In this document: piece after piece, positions 25,424-33,988 of the stretch
Layout of the letters: every line of letters starts with the position of its first letter
Numbering within the stretch: position 1 is the first letter of the stretch
Assembly: GCA_902791695.1 (NCBI GenBank)
Contig: CADAWR010000016.1
Span: 1-53,201 of the forward strand
Direction: 5' to 3'
Source of the DNA: an uncultured Bacteroidota bacterium
GTDB lineage: Bacteria; Bacteroidota; Bacteroidia; Bacteroidales; P3
DNA: 53,201 nt
Made by a program: the position numbers and the translations under genes
Notes under the pieces: generated by a model
Seen by the model: only the letters and a program-made list of their open reading frames with translations
Databases searched by the model: none
Told to the model about the DNA's origin: nothing

Positions 25424-25444
25424 TTTTTTTCTTTGTCTTCATCA

Positions 25445-25471
25445 CGGCGGCACTCCGCCATAGTGCCGCCG
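25445..25471 (+). terminator. Hairpin downstream of topB
   Basis: CGGCGGCACT (25445-25454) pairs perfectly with AGTGCCGCCG (25462-25471) across a seven-base loop. No U run follows, so it may be a 3'-end stabilising hairpin or work together with the adjoining repeat element. Confidence 0.5.
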
Positions 25472-25474
25472 CAT

Positions 25475-25613
25475 CTCTGTATCCGCTCCGTATCCGCTCC
25501 GACTCTGCTCCGTCTGTTCTCCGGTTGTTCTACGACTGTTCTACGGTTTAAACCGTTAAACAACCGGTGAACAACCGTAGAACAGACGGAGCGGATACGG
25601 AGAGGGGGCGGGG
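25475..25613. repeat. 11-bp-period inverted repeat element B
   Basis: Left-arm 11-mers: TCCGTATCCGC (25487-25497), TCCGACTCTGC, TCCGTCTGTTC, TCCGGTTGTTC, TACGACTGTTC. The centre is ACGGTTTAAACCGT (25543-25556). The right arm mirrors it: GAACAACCGTA (25569-25579), GAACAGACGGA, GCGGATACGGA, then GAGGGGGCG. The whole could fold as one hairpin of more than 50 pairs with mismatches. Confidence 0.93.
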
Positions 25614-25713
25614 AGGAGAGGTTTTTTTATTAAAAAAATTTGTATCCAATATAATAAAAGGCGCGATGCGTCGTTATAAGGATATTTATTGTAATAATTA
25701 AATAACACAGAAT

Positions 25714-27786
25714 ATGATTGCAAAAGAACTACTCAATCCGCGCAGCATCGTTATCTGCGGTGCTTCAAGTGATGTGCACAAGCCCGGCGGCAAGTCGCTG
25801 AAGAACCTGTTGGAGAGCCCCTTCAAGGGCCAGGTGTATGCCGTGAACCCCAAGGAGACGGAGGTGCAGGGCGTGAAGTGCTACGCCAAAGTGGAGGACC
25901 TGCCGCAGGTGGACTGCGCCATATTGTGCATCGCCGCCAAGTTCTGCGCCCAGACGGTCGACGTGCTGGCTAAGGAGAAGGGCTGCAAGGGCTTCATCAT
26001 CGTGAGTGCCGGCTTCTCGGAGGAGAGCCACGAGGGTGCCGAGATTGAGAAACATATTGTGGATACCATCAACAGTGTTGGCGGTTCGCTCATAGGTCCC
26101 AACTGTACGGGCTTCCTCAACGTGAACTACGCCGGTTGCTTCGACACCCCCATTCCTCCGCTGGATCCGAAGGGTGTTGACTTCATCACCGGCTCGGGCG
26201 CCACGGCCGTGTTCATCAAGGAGTACGGCATGAGCAATGGCCTTAAGTTCAACAGTGTGTGGGCAGTGGGCAACAGCGCACAGCTTGGCATCGAGGATGT
26301 GCTGGAGCACCTTGACGAGACCTTCGACCCCGAGAAGTCGAGCCACGTCATCATGCTGTACATGGAGAAGATAGGTGACCCGCAGCGTCTGCTGAAGCAC
26401 AGCCGCTCGCTCATCAACAAGGGTTGCCACATTGCCGCCATCAAGAGCGGTGGTTCGGCCGCAGGCTCGCGTGCTGCCTCGTCGCATACTGGAGCATTGG
26501 CTACCAACGATGCCGCTGTGGACGCCCTGTTCCGCAAGGCCGGTATCGTGCGCTGCCAGAACCGTCAGGAGCTGACCACGGTGTGCGCCGTGTTCATGTA
26601 TCCCGAGCTGAAGGGCAAGCGCTGCGCCGTGGTTACCCACGCCGGCGGTCCTGCCGTGATGCTGACCGACGTGCTGAGCAACGGCGGTATGGATGTACCC
26701 TCGCTGAAGGACCATCCTGCCAGCCCCGCACTGCTGGAGAAGCTCTTCGGTGGCTCGTCGGTGGGTAACCCCATCGACTTCCTCGCCACCGGCACCGCCG
26801 AGCAGTTGGGCTATATCCTCGACACTGTGGAGAACGAGTATACCGATATCGACTTCTCCGTTGTCATCTTCGGCTCGCCGGGACTGTTCAGCAATAAGGA
26901 AGTCTACGACCTGCTCGACCAGAAGATGCGCACCTGCAAGAAGCCCATCTTCCCCGTGCTGCCGAGTATTATCAACGTCAAGAGCGAGATTGAGGACTTT
27001 ATTGCCAAGGGCAACATCAACTTCCCGGAAGAGTGCGTGCTCGGCAACGCGCTGGTGAAAGTGTACAACACGCCGAAACCGCAGCCTGAGAACGTGGAAC
27101 TGCCGAAGATCGACGTGGCGCGCATCCGCAAGACCGTGGAGCGTTGCAAGAACGGCTACATGGAGATTGCCGACTACAACGAGCTGCTCGACGCCGCCGG
27201 CATCAGCCGCAAGAAGAGCGTGGAGGTGAGCAAGAAGGAGGACGCCCTGGCCTTTGCCAAGGAGGTGGGCTGCTCGAAGGATGTGCCTCTGGTGATGAAG
27301 GTCGTCGGCCCGCTGCACAAGAGCGACGTGGGCGGTGTGACCCTCGGCGTGAAGGACCTCGACACCGTGGCCAAGGAGTTTGACCGTCTGATTGTCATCC
27401 CCGAGACCTACGCTGTGGAGATGTACCCGATGCTCGACGGTACGGACGTGTATATCGGCGCCATCCGCGACGAGAAGTTCGGCCACCAGATATTCTTTGG
27501 CTTGGGCGGCATCTTCATCGAGGTGCTGAAGGACGTGCAGAGCGCACTGGCACCCATCACCGCCGCTGAGGCCAAGGAGATGCTGAAGCAGCTGAAGGGC
27601 TACAAGATATTGGAAGGCGTGCGTGGCCAGGAGGGCGTGAATATCGACCTCTATGCCGACCAGGTGGCCCGCGTGAGCGCACTGGTGCAGGCTGCTCCCG
27701 AGATTGCGGAGATGGACCTGAACCCGCTGCTTGGCAACCCGCGCTACGTCACTGCCGTTGACGCCCGCATACGTTTGGAAAAATAA
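25714..27786 (+). CDS. ADP-forming acetate/acyl-CoA synthetase, fused alpha-beta
   Basis: A 690-residue NDP-forming acyl-CoA synthetase that makes ATP from ADP, phosphate and an acyl-CoA, giving an acid such as acetate. The CoA-binding Rossmann domain is residues 1-135 (RSIVICGASSDVHKPGG). The succinyl-CoA-ligase-like domains follow, with the phosphorylated His258 in AASSHTGALAT. The ATP-grasp beta part is C-terminal from about residue 460 (PLVMKVVGPLHKSDVGGV, FFGLGGIFIEVLKD, EMDLNPLL). It is probably an energy-conserving step of fermentation. The gene stands alone between repeat element B and the barrel genes, whose first ATG is five bases after its stop. Confidence 0.92.
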   Translation: MIAKELLNPRSIVICGASSDVHKPGGKSLKNLLESPFKGQVYAVNPKETEVQGVKCYAKVEDLPQVDCAILCIAAKFCAQTVDVLAKEKGCKGFIIVSAGFSEESHEGAEIEKHIVDTINSVGGSLIGPNCTGFLNVNYAGCFDTPIPPLDPKGVDFITGSGATAVFIKEYGMSNGLKFNSVWAVGNSAQLGIEDVLEHLDETFDPEKSSHVIMLYMEKIGDPQRLLKHSRSLINKGCHIAAIKSGGSAAGSRAASSHTGALATNDAAVDALFRKAGIVRCQNRQELTTVCAVFMYPELKGKRCAVVTHAGGPAVMLTDVLSNGGMDVPSLKDHPASPALLEKLFGGSSVGNPIDFLATGTAEQLGYILDTVENEYTDIDFSVVIFGSPGLFSNKEVYDLLDQKMRTCKKPIFPVLPSIINVKSEIEDFIAKGNINFPEECVLGNALVKVYNTPKPQPENVELPKIDVARIRKTVERCKNGYMEIADYNELLDAAGISRKKSVEVSKKEDALAFAKEVGCSKDVPLVMKVVGPLHKSDVGGVTLGVKDLDTVAKEFDRLIVIPETYAVEMYPMLDGTDVYIGAIRDEKFGHQIFFGLGGIFIEVLKDVQSALAPITAAEAKEMLKQLKGYKILEGVRGQEGVNIDLYADQVARVSALVQAAPEIAEMDLNPLLGNPRYVTAVDARIRLEK

Positions 27787-27791
27787 ACATT

Positions 27792-28559
27792 ATGAAGAAG
27801 ACTATAGCTTTGTCGGTACTCTGCGCAGCGATGCTGTGCTGCGCAGAGGCCGGCGCCCAGCTGGTGATTGGCGGCGGTTTCCTGAACCGTAACGCCAACG
27901 TGCATACCACAATGGCTTACAAGGACTCCTCGTCTGTTACCAAGATGGGGCTCGGACAGGGGTACTATGGAGGTGTTACCTTCAACTACGACATCTGGAA
28001 AGGTGTGGGAGTGGCCCTTGGTACCTACTACAGCTACAGTAAGCACGAGGAGAAATACACAGAGACCATCGGTGCATGGGAGTACAGATACAGTGCATGG
28101 TATGAGCAGAAAGAACTGGACATACCGTTGTTGGCTACATACCGGCACGAATTCTTCCCCGAATTCTTCACGACAGCCTACTTCGGTCCGGTGGCACGCA
28201 TCGGCCTGTCGGTGAAAGGCCACAAGCAACGTGTAGGCGTGGACGATGTGGTTGACTGGGAAGATGACATTGACTTCTATGCCAAGAATGACAACGGAGA
28301 GTCGAAGTGGAGAAAGTTCGACCTAGGCTTCATGATAGGCACCGGCGTGCAGTATTACGGGGCACGGTTCGACATAGGCTACAGTTTCGGCCTGATGGAG
28401 CGCTCGAACGAAGGCCTTGTGAAGTTGCCGGATCTCAACAATGCGCAGGCAATCGACAATGCGCAGATTATCAATCATGCGCGCTACGAGTCGATAATAG
28501 TGGGGCATTTTTTTGTGGGCCTCAGCTATAGCTTCTTGAATGACATTTATAATAAGTAA
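27792..28559 (+). CDS. Outer-membrane beta-barrel protein, first of three tandem paralogues
   Basis: A 255-residue protein with a signal peptide (KKTIALSVLCAAMLCCAEAGAQ) and a PorT/OmpA-type small barrel: LGQGYYGGVTFNYDIWKGVGVALGTYYSY, LDIPLLATYRHEF, YFGPVARIGLS, FDLGFMIGTGVQYYGARFDIGYSFGLMERS, and a C-terminal strand ending VGLSYSF near the end. The order of motifs is the same in the next two genes. It is the most divergent copy. It sits five bases after the acyl-CoA synthetase gene. The function of such small barrels is unknown. Confidence 0.85.
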   Translation: MKKTIALSVLCAAMLCCAEAGAQLVIGGGFLNRNANVHTTMAYKDSSSVTKMGLGQGYYGGVTFNYDIWKGVGVALGTYYSYSKHEEKYTETIGAWEYRYSAWYEQKELDIPLLATYRHEFFPEFFTTAYFGPVARIGLSVKGHKQRVGVDDVVDWEDDIDFYAKNDNGESKWRKFDLGFMIGTGVQYYGARFDIGYSFGLMERSNEGLVKLPDLNNAQAIDNAQIINHARYESIIVGHFFVGLSYSFLNDIYNK

Positions 28560-28592
28560 GGTAACCATTAACAGACAAAAACATTAAACAGA

Positions 28593-29246
28593 ATGAAGAA
28601 AGTATTCGCTTTTGTGGCAGTGGCAGCAGCCCTGATGGTTGCTGGCAAAGCCAATGCACAGTTGAGCGTCAATGGCGGTTTTATGACTAACTTTGACAAC
28701 CCAACGTACAAGTATACCGATCTTTCAGGCAAAGAAGTGAAGAACGACACTTTGTATAACAGTGGCTTTGGCGTATGGGCCGGAGTGTCCTACAATATCG
28801 ACTTCTCGGAGCATTGGGGTATTGCTCCCGGCGTGTATGTCAACTATGTAGGCGATGTCGACAAGACAAAGGCAGCCACTACCACTGTCGATATGGTAGA
28901 CCTGAACATACCTATCCTGTTCAACTACAAGAAGGAGTTCACCAGCAGCTTCGGCATCCGTGGTTTTGTGGGCCCGAATATCCGCTATGGCGTTATGGCA
29001 AAATCGCAGGTTGAGAGCACAGTGACCAATACAAATGTAAAAACTAATCTGTACAAGAAACCCTCTGGTGCAGATCATGCTCCTCTTACCCGTACCGACC
29101 TTGGCCTGACAATTGGTGTCGGTGTGCACTTCAATGCCTTCCAGATTCAGACAGGCTTCAATTTCGGCCTCCTCGACCGCAATCCCGGCAAGAACGTCAC
29201 ATTGAACATGCACCAGTATTTCGTGGGTGTCGGATATGTGTTCTAA
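28593..29246 (+). CDS. Outer-membrane beta-barrel protein, second tandem paralogue
   Basis: A 217-residue small barrel. The signal peptide MKKVFAFVAVAAALMVAGKANAQ and the first strand LSVNGGF nearly repeat those of the third copy. Shared motifs: SGFGVWAGVSYNIDF, VDLNIPILFNYKKEF, GFVGPNIRYGVMAKSQ, TDLGLTIGVGVHFNAFQIQTGFNFGLLDR, and the terminal strand YFVGVGYVF ending in Phe, as expected for insertion by the BAM machinery. It follows the first copy by 33 bases. Confidence 0.87.
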   Translation: MKKVFAFVAVAAALMVAGKANAQLSVNGGFMTNFDNPTYKYTDLSGKEVKNDTLYNSGFGVWAGVSYNIDFSEHWGIAPGVYVNYVGDVDKTKAATTTVDMVDLNIPILFNYKKEFTSSFGIRGFVGPNIRYGVMAKSQVESTVTNTNVKTNLYKKPSGADHAPLTRTDLGLTIGVGVHFNAFQIQTGFNFGLLDRNPGKNVTLNMHQYFVGVGYVF

Positions 29247-29297
29247 AATAGCGAGACATTAAAAACATCATTTTATTAACCAATAAAAACAAGTAAC

Positions 29298-29993
29298 ATG
29301 AAAAAAGTATTCTCATTTGTCGCCGTTGCAGCCGCTATGCTGGTTGCCGGCACCGCAAGCGCTCAGCTGAGCGTTAACGCTGGTTACCTCAGCAGCACCG
29401 CAAAGGTCCATACTGAGACCACCGCTCTCGGCGTGACCAAGACCAATGACACGTCTGCCGTTCTCGGTAGCGGCTTCTATGCCGGCGGTAGCTACAACGT
29501 AGAGCTTATTGGTGGTCTGGGTTTTGCCCCTGGCATCTACTTCGACATGATCACCAAGAAGGAAGAGTCCAATGTCGCTGGTGTTACCAGCACAACCAAC
29601 AGCACCCTGATGGATATCAATGTTCCTCTCCTGCTCAACTACAAACTCACCTTCGGTGATGACTTCGCCATCTTCGCATTCGCCGGTCCCGACGTGGTAT
29701 TTGGTCTCTCTGCAAAGTCCAAGACCGTCATCAAGAGCCCCCTTGGCGAGACCAAAACAGAGGCTGACGCTTACAAGAAAGAAGGTAATGCCAACAAGCC
29801 TGCCATGACTCGCTTCGACCTTGGCTTGATGTTTGGCGCTGGCGTGCAGTTCAGCAGCATGCGTTTTGAGATCGGTTATGAGCTCGGTCTCCTGAACCGC
29901 CTTGGCGAGAAAGAGACTTCCGCCGCTGGTGTCACCTGGAAGGGCACTGAGAAGTTCAACCGCTTCTTCGTCGGTGTGGGCTATACCTTCTAA
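29298..29993 (+). CDS. Outer-membrane beta-barrel protein, third tandem paralogue
   Basis: A 231-residue small barrel closely related to the second copy: MKKVFSFVAVAAAMLVAGTASAQLSVNAGY, SGFYAGGSYNVEL, MDINVPLLLNYKLTF, AFAGPDVVFGLSAKSK, FDLGLMFGAGVQFSSMRFEIGYELGLLNR, and terminal FFVGVGYTF. The codon choice is more GC-rich and biased than in copies one and two, suggesting that this copy may be the most highly expressed. A strong terminator follows at 30016-30042. Confidence 0.88.
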   Translation: MKKVFSFVAVAAAMLVAGTASAQLSVNAGYLSSTAKVHTETTALGVTKTNDTSAVLGSGFYAGGSYNVELIGGLGFAPGIYFDMITKKEESNVAGVTSTTNSTLMDINVPLLLNYKLTFGDDFAIFAFAGPDVVFGLSAKSKTVIKSPLGETKTEADAYKKEGNANKPAMTRFDLGLMFGAGVQFSSMRFEIGYELGLLNRLGEKETSAAGVTWKGTEKFNRFFVGVGYTF

Positions 29994-30015
29994 TAGAATA
30001 GCCTGAGAAAACATA

Positions 30016-30046
30016 GAGCCCCGTGCAATCTGCACGGGGCTCTTTC
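30016..30046. terminator. Bidirectional terminator between barrel genes and heptose operon
   Basis: GAGCCCCGTGCA (30016-30027) pairs perfectly with TGCACGGGGCTC (30031-30042) around a three-base loop, followed by TTTCG on the plus strand. The two flanking genes converge on it, so it probably serves both; the minus-strand side lacks a U run. Confidence 0.8.
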
Positions 30047-30050
30047 GTTG

Positions 30051-30566
30051 CTATAGCGACTCTGCGTAGTCGAGCAGGGTAGGGTAGCGCCGGTCTACAA
30101 GGTACGGCTGCAGCTGCCATACGTCGCTGTTGTCGCCAACGAGCACCGTCTGCATGCCTGCACGACGCCCGAAAAGCATGTCCGTCATAGAGTCGCCCAC
30201 CATGACGCTCTCCTTCAGCCGCAGGCCCGGGTAGTCGCGGCGTGCCTGCAGAGCCATACCGATATTGGGCTTACGGCGGAAGCTGTGTGCGCTCTCCAGT
30301 TCGGGGCAGTGATAAATGCGGTCGACGGTGTCGCCGAGAGCTTCCTGCAGCTTGGCGTGCACGGCGGTAAGGTCAGCCTCCGTCATCAGCCCCTTGCCGA
30401 TGCCCTGCTGGTTGGTGACTATCAGTATCAGGTCGTAATGTTTGCGTAGCAATGCCATTGCCTCTTTCACGCCTGGCAATATCACCAGCTCGTCGGGGCA
30501 CTTCACGTAGTCGTTGTGGCGCAGCACATTGAGCACGCCGTCGCGGTCGAGGAACAATGCTTTCAT
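30051..30566 (-). CDS. gmhB: D,D-heptose 1,7-bisphosphate 7-phosphatase
   Basis: A 171-residue HAD-IIIA phosphatase. Motif I is FLDRDGVLN (Asp7, Asp9), motif II is IVTNQQGIGKG, motif III falls at RRKPNIGMA, and motif IV is MVGDSMTDMLFG. The zinc-loop cysteines of E. coli GmhB are mostly absent; only YHCPE is seen. It removes the C7 phosphate of heptose bisphosphate, leaving heptose 1-phosphate for the nucleotidyltransferase encoded directly upstream, with which it overlaps by four bases. The operon context (hddA, hddC) points to the alpha-anomer, GDP-linked pathway. Confidence 0.9.
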   Translation of the reverse strand: MKALFLDRDGVLNVLRHNDYVKCPDELVILPGVKEAMALLRKHYDLILIVTNQQGIGKGLMTEADLTAVHAKLQEALGDTVDRIYHCPELESAHSFRRKPNIGMALQARRDYPGLRLKESVMVGDSMTDMLFGRRAGMQTVLVGDNSDVWQLQPYLVDRRYPTLLDYAESL

Positions 30567-31261
30567 AACCGAGGCAATTCTGTTTGTGCGCGCAGGTAAT
30601 CCTCCGGCACGCCGATGTCGATGAAGTAGGCGCCGTCGGCGTATGCGTAGAATGCTTCGCTGTTGTAGCGCTGCTGCATCACCTCCTTCTCGAATGAAAA
30701 CTGCTGCCCCACGGTGTAGCCGTCGAGCAGGTGGCGCTGCAGGCGGTAGATGCCGCCGTTGATGTTGCCGGCTCCTGCCGAGGGGTCTTTCTCACGGAAA
30801 GCCGTGATGCGCCCGTCGGCATCGGTCTCCACGGCGCCATAGCGTCCCGCGTCTGGTACAGCGCGCAGCACTATGGCCAGCTGTGTGCCCTTGCTGTCGG
30901 CGTAGTGCTCCAGCTGTCCGAGGTCGGCAAGGAAGAGCGTGTCGCCATTTAGCACAGTGACGCTGTCCGCGGTGCAGTGCTGCAGGGCGTTGACTATGGC
31001 GCCGCCGGTGCCCAGAGGCGTAAGCTCGCTGGCATAGTCCACCTTCATGCCAAGGTATTCGTTGTCGAAGCAAGCCTCCACCTTCTCGTGCATATAGCCT
31101 GTGGCGAGCACGGCGTGGCCGTAGCCCTGCCGCACCAGCGCGTCGAGCACATAGGCCAAGAATGGCCTTCCTGCCACGGGAGCCAGCGGTTTGGGCACGT
31201 CGCTCACCACGCTGCGCAGCCTTGTGCCGAAGCCTCCGGCCAGTATGACAGCCTCTTTCAT
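30563..31261 (-). CDS. hddC: D-glycero-alpha-D-manno-heptose 1-phosphate guanylyltransferase-like
   Basis: A 232-residue sugar-nucleotide transferase. The N-terminal signature is MKEAVILAGGFGTRLRSVVSDVPKPLAPV, with metal-binding NGDTLFLAD near residue 97 and GNINGGIYRLQR. It is most like HddC/RmlA-type enzymes; GDP rather than ADP specificity is inferred from the neighbouring hddA kinase. I begin at the ATG at 31259-31261, which overlaps the gmhA stop; an upstream extension to 31294 lies inside gmhA. Confidence 0.85.
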   Translation of the reverse strand: MKEAVILAGGFGTRLRSVVSDVPKPLAPVAGRPFLAYVLDALVRQGYGHAVLATGYMHEKVEACFDNEYLGMKVDYASELTPLGTGGAIVNALQHCTADSVTVLNGDTLFLADLGQLEHYADSKGTQLAIVLRAVPDAGRYGAVETDADGRITAFREKDPSAGAGNINGGIYRLQRHLLDGYTVGQQFSFEKEVMQQRYNSEAFYAYADGAYFIDIGVPEDYLRAQTELPRL

Positions 31262-31833
31262 TTCTTGAACATTGCTGACTCCACCAACTCGCAAATGATG
31301 TGGCCGAGCATGATGTGGCTCTCCTGAATGCGCGGAGTGTCGGTGCTGGGCACGTTGAGCAGCAGGCCGCCGCAGTCGCGCATCTTGCCGCCCGTGGCGC
31401 CGGTCATGGAGACGATGCTCACGCCCAGCTCCTGCGCCACCTTGTAGGCTTCCAGTATGTTCTTGCTGTTGCCGCTGGTGCTGATGCCCACCAGCACGTC
31501 GCCCTTCTTGGCGGTACCGCGCAGCAGGCGTGCGAAGATGTACTCATAGCCGTAGTCGTTGCCAACGGCGGTGAGGTAGCTTGTGTTGCAGTGCAACGCC
31601 TCGGCGTTGAGGGGCGGACGGTCGAAATAGAAGCGTCCGCTGAGCTCTGCTGCCAGGTGCTGGGCGTCGGCAGCGCTGCCGCCGTTGCCGCAGAAGTGTA
31701 TCTTGCCGCCGTTGCGGAGACTCTGCTCAATCAGTTTGGCGGCTTCCGCCACACGGTTCATCAGCTCGCCGTCGGCCAGAATGCCTTGCTTTACAGCAAT
31801 GCTTTGTTCAATGGATTCTTGTATTCGGTTCAT
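31258..31833 (-). CDS. gmhA: Sedoheptulose 7-phosphate isomerase
   Basis: A 191-residue SIS-domain isomerase converting sedoheptulose 7-phosphate into D-glycero-D-manno-heptose 7-phosphate. Key stretches are IHFCGNGGSAADAQHLAAELSGRF, SYLTAVGNDYGYEYIFARLL, VGISTSGNSKNIL and the C-terminal ESHIMLGHIICELVE, with the conserved Glu/His of the active site. It is six bases after hddA and overlaps hddC by four bases. First committed step of heptose synthesis for LPS or another surface glycan. Confidence 0.93.
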   Translation of the reverse strand: MNRIQESIEQSIAVKQGILADGELMNRVAEAAKLIEQSLRNGGKIHFCGNGGSAADAQHLAAELSGRFYFDRPPLNAEALHCNTSYLTAVGNDYGYEYIFARLLRGTAKKGDVLVGISTSGNSKNILEAYKVAQELGVSIVSMTGATGGKMRDCGGLLLNVPSTDTPRIQESHIMLGHIICELVESAMFKK

Positions 31834-31839
31834 AGTATA

Positions 31840-32862
31840 TTATTGTATTGTCCAGGTCTTGAGTCCCTCGGCGGTGAAGTCGTAGCGCTTGGTCTCGCCG
31901 CCGAACTGCGACAGGGCCTCGCGCACGGCGAAGCGTGTGAGGCCGGGGCAGTAGAAGAACATGAAGCCGCCGCCGCCGGCACCGCTGATCTTGCCGCCCG
32001 TTGCGCCTGCCTCCATGGCAGCCGTGTATATGGCGTCGATGCGCGCGTTGCTGATGCTCTTGGCCATCTGCTTCTTGTGCTGCCAGCCGAAGTTGAGTAT
32101 CTCGCCAATCTCGCCCACATGCCCCTTGAGCAGCGCCTCCTTCATCTGCTGCGCCTGCTCTTTGAGCTTGTGCATGCTCTCGATGCTCGACGTGTTCTTG
32201 GCCTTGACGTTCTGCTGCTGCTCCTTGATGATGTCGGCGCTCACGTGCGACGTGTCGGTCCAGTAGAGCAAAAGGTTGTGGTTCAGCTCGTCGATATACT
32301 GCTGGCGCACACGCAATGGGTTCACTATCACGTTGTCGCCGTTGAACTCCATGTAGTTGAAGCCGCCGAAGGTGGCCGCATACTGGTCCTGCTTGCCACC
32401 GGCGAGGCCGAGGTCCACGCGCTCTATCTCGTAGGCCAGGCGCGCAATGTCGTATTCTCCCAGCGGCAGCTTCAGCCACTCGACGTAGGCGCCGAGGATG
32501 CTCACCACCAGTGTCGAGGAGGTGCCGAGGCCGCTGCCCGCAGGTGCGTCGACGAACGAGGCTATGCGCAGCGACAGCGGACGGTGCGTGAACTGGCGCA
32601 CGATGCGGTTGTACACGCCCTTGTGAAGCACGAAATAGCCGTCGGTGTCCACTTCGGTGGCGTTCTCGTAGACCTCGTGCAAACCCTTGTCGGGGGCGAG
32701 GAACTCCACGCGGCCGTCGTCGGTGGGCTCTATGGTGGTGTAGGCCGCCATGCTGATGGTGGCGTTAAGGATGGCTCCGCCGTAGAGGTCGCTGTAGGGG
32801 CTCACGTCGGTGCCGCCGCCTGCCAGTCCCAGTCTCAATGGTGCTTTGCTTCTGATTGTCAT
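31840..32862 (-). CDS. hddA: D-glycero-alpha-D-manno-heptose 7-phosphate kinase
   Basis: A 340-residue GHMP kinase. The N-terminus RSKAPLRLGLAGGGTDVSPYSDLYGG, the ATP loop PAGSGLGTSSTLVVSILGA and the C-terminal GGKISGAGGGGFMFFY match the HddA/FGGY-like GHMP branch. It phosphorylates C1 of heptose 7-phosphate. In the alpha pathway it replaces the HldE kinase, which supports a GDP-linked product. It lies between the glycosyltransferase gene (four bases) and gmhA (six bases). Confidence 0.91.
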   Translation of the reverse strand: MTIRSKAPLRLGLAGGGTDVSPYSDLYGGAILNATISMAAYTTIEPTDDGRVEFLAPDKGLHEVYENATEVDTDGYFVLHKGVYNRIVRQFTHRPLSLRIASFVDAPAGSGLGTSSTLVVSILGAYVEWLKLPLGEYDIARLAYEIERVDLGLAGGKQDQYAATFGGFNYMEFNGDNVIVNPLRVRQQYIDELNHNLLLYWTDTSHVSADIIKEQQQNVKAKNTSSIESMHKLKEQAQQMKEALLKGHVGEIGEILNFGWQHKKQMAKSISNARIDAIYTAAMEAGATGGKISGAGGGGFMFFYCPGLTRFAVREALSQFGGETKRYDFTAEGLKTWTIQ

Positions 32863-32866
32863 AGTA

Positions 32867-33988
32867 CTATAGGTTATTTATAGCCTCGGTCATTTTGTCC
32901 CAGGCGTATTTCTTTTTCTCCTCGCGGCAACCCTCGGTGAGGCGTGCCGCCCAGTCCTCGGTGTAATAGCGCACCAGCGCGTCGGCAATCTGCTGTGCGT
33001 CGGGCTCCACCACGAAGCCCACCTTGCCTTCGGGAACAATCTCGGGCAGGCCGCCCACGTTGGTCACCAGCATCGGCTTCTCGAAGTGGAACGCAATCTG
33101 CGTCACACCGCTCTGTGTGGCGCTCTTGTAAGGCTGCGCCACCAGGTCGGCGGCACAGAAATAGCGGTTCACCTCGCTGTCAGGTATGAAGTCGGTGTGC
33201 AGCGCCACGCGGCTGCCAATGTCGAGCCGGCCTATGAGGTCGTGGTACGGCTTGGGGTCGCCGTAGAACTCGCCCGCCACCAGCAGCTTGACGCCCATCT
33301 TCTCCAGCCTCTCGTCGGCCATAGCCTTCAGCAGCAGGTCGAGCCCCTTGTATTCGCGTATGAAACCGAAGAACAGCACGTAGCGCCCCTCGGCGGGCAA
33401 CCCTATCGCCTTGCGCGCCTCGTCGGCAGGCATCATCTTGCCGTAGTGGTCGTATAGCGGATGCGGGCAGAAAGTGCGCGGCTTCAGGTGTCTGGGGTCG
33501 AACAAGTCGGCGTCGGCGAGCACCGAACGGCTCATGGCCACCATGCCGTCAATCGAGCGCACGAAATACTTGGCAAACAGCTTGTCGCCCGGGCGTTTCT
33601 CATGCGGCACCAGGTTGTCCAGTATGCTCACCCTCCGCAGCCCTTTGCGTTTGGCCACGCGGTTCACCGTGCCCAGTGCCGGAGCCATGAACGGCAGCCA
33701 GAACTTGGTCAGCAGCAGGTCGGGCCGCTGGCGCCTGATGTAGAGGCCGGTGCGTATCCAGCTGAAAGGGTTGACGGCGTTGAGCATGCGCGTAATCTTC
33801 AGCCCCTCCGGTGCGGGCTCGTCGCTGTACTGCGTCTTGCCGGGGAAGAGGAACGACGGGTACTGCAGCGTGAAGGTGACGATCTCCACCTCGTGTCCAT
33901 GCTGCTGGTATTCGCGGGCCAGGCGCTCGTTGAACGCCGCCAAGCCGCCGCGGTAAGGCCATGCCGTGCCAAGAATAACCACTTTCAT
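32867..33988 (-). CDS. Family 4-type glycosyltransferase
   Basis: A 373-residue GT-B enzyme, first gene of the heptose operon. The N-terminal acceptor half opens MKVVILGTAWPYRGGLAAFNERLAREYQQHGHEV. The C-terminal donor half contains VLFFGFIREYKGLDLLLKA, then YFCAADLVAQPYKSATQSGVTQIAFHFEKPMLVTNVGGLPEIV, the EX7E-type region. Because it is co-transcribed with heptose activation genes it may transfer heptose or an adjoining sugar; this is inference only. No transmembrane segment is seen. Confidence 0.86.
   Translation of the reverse strand: MKVVILGTAWPYRGGLAAFNERLAREYQQHGHEVEIVTFTLQYPSFLFPGKTQYSDEPAPEGLKITRMLNAVNPFSWIRTGLYIRRQRPDLLLTKFWLPFMAPALGTVNRVAKRKGLRRVSILDNLVPHEKRPGDKLFAKYFVRSIDGMVAMSRSVLADADLFDPRHLKPRTFCPHPLYDHYGKMMPADEARKAIGLPAEGRYVLFFGFIREYKGLDLLLKAMADERLEKMGVKLLVAGEFYGDPKPYHDLIGRLDIGSRVALHTDFIPDSEVNRYFCAADLVAQPYKSATQSGVTQIAFHFEKPMLVTNVGGLPEIVPEGKVGFVVEPDAQQIADALVRYYTEDWAARLTEGCREEKKKYAWDKMTEAINNL

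Larger units (their letters stand above)
25424..25713. other. Intergenic region with hairpin and repeat element B
   Basis: No gene is seen. It holds a hairpin at 25445-25471, repeat element B at 25475-25613, and an AT-rich stretch (25620-25713) that should contain the promoter of the acyl-CoA synthetase gene, although no TAnnTTTG box with proper spacing is seen. Confidence 0.6.

Noticed and set aside
25765-27486. 573-residue frame antisense to the acyl-CoA synthetase gene
   Set aside because: Shadow of a strongly biased coding strand; His- and Leu-rich with no motifs.
31300-32883. 527-residue plus-strand frame over gmhA and hddA
   Set aside because: Antisense shadow; both minus-strand genes are well supported.
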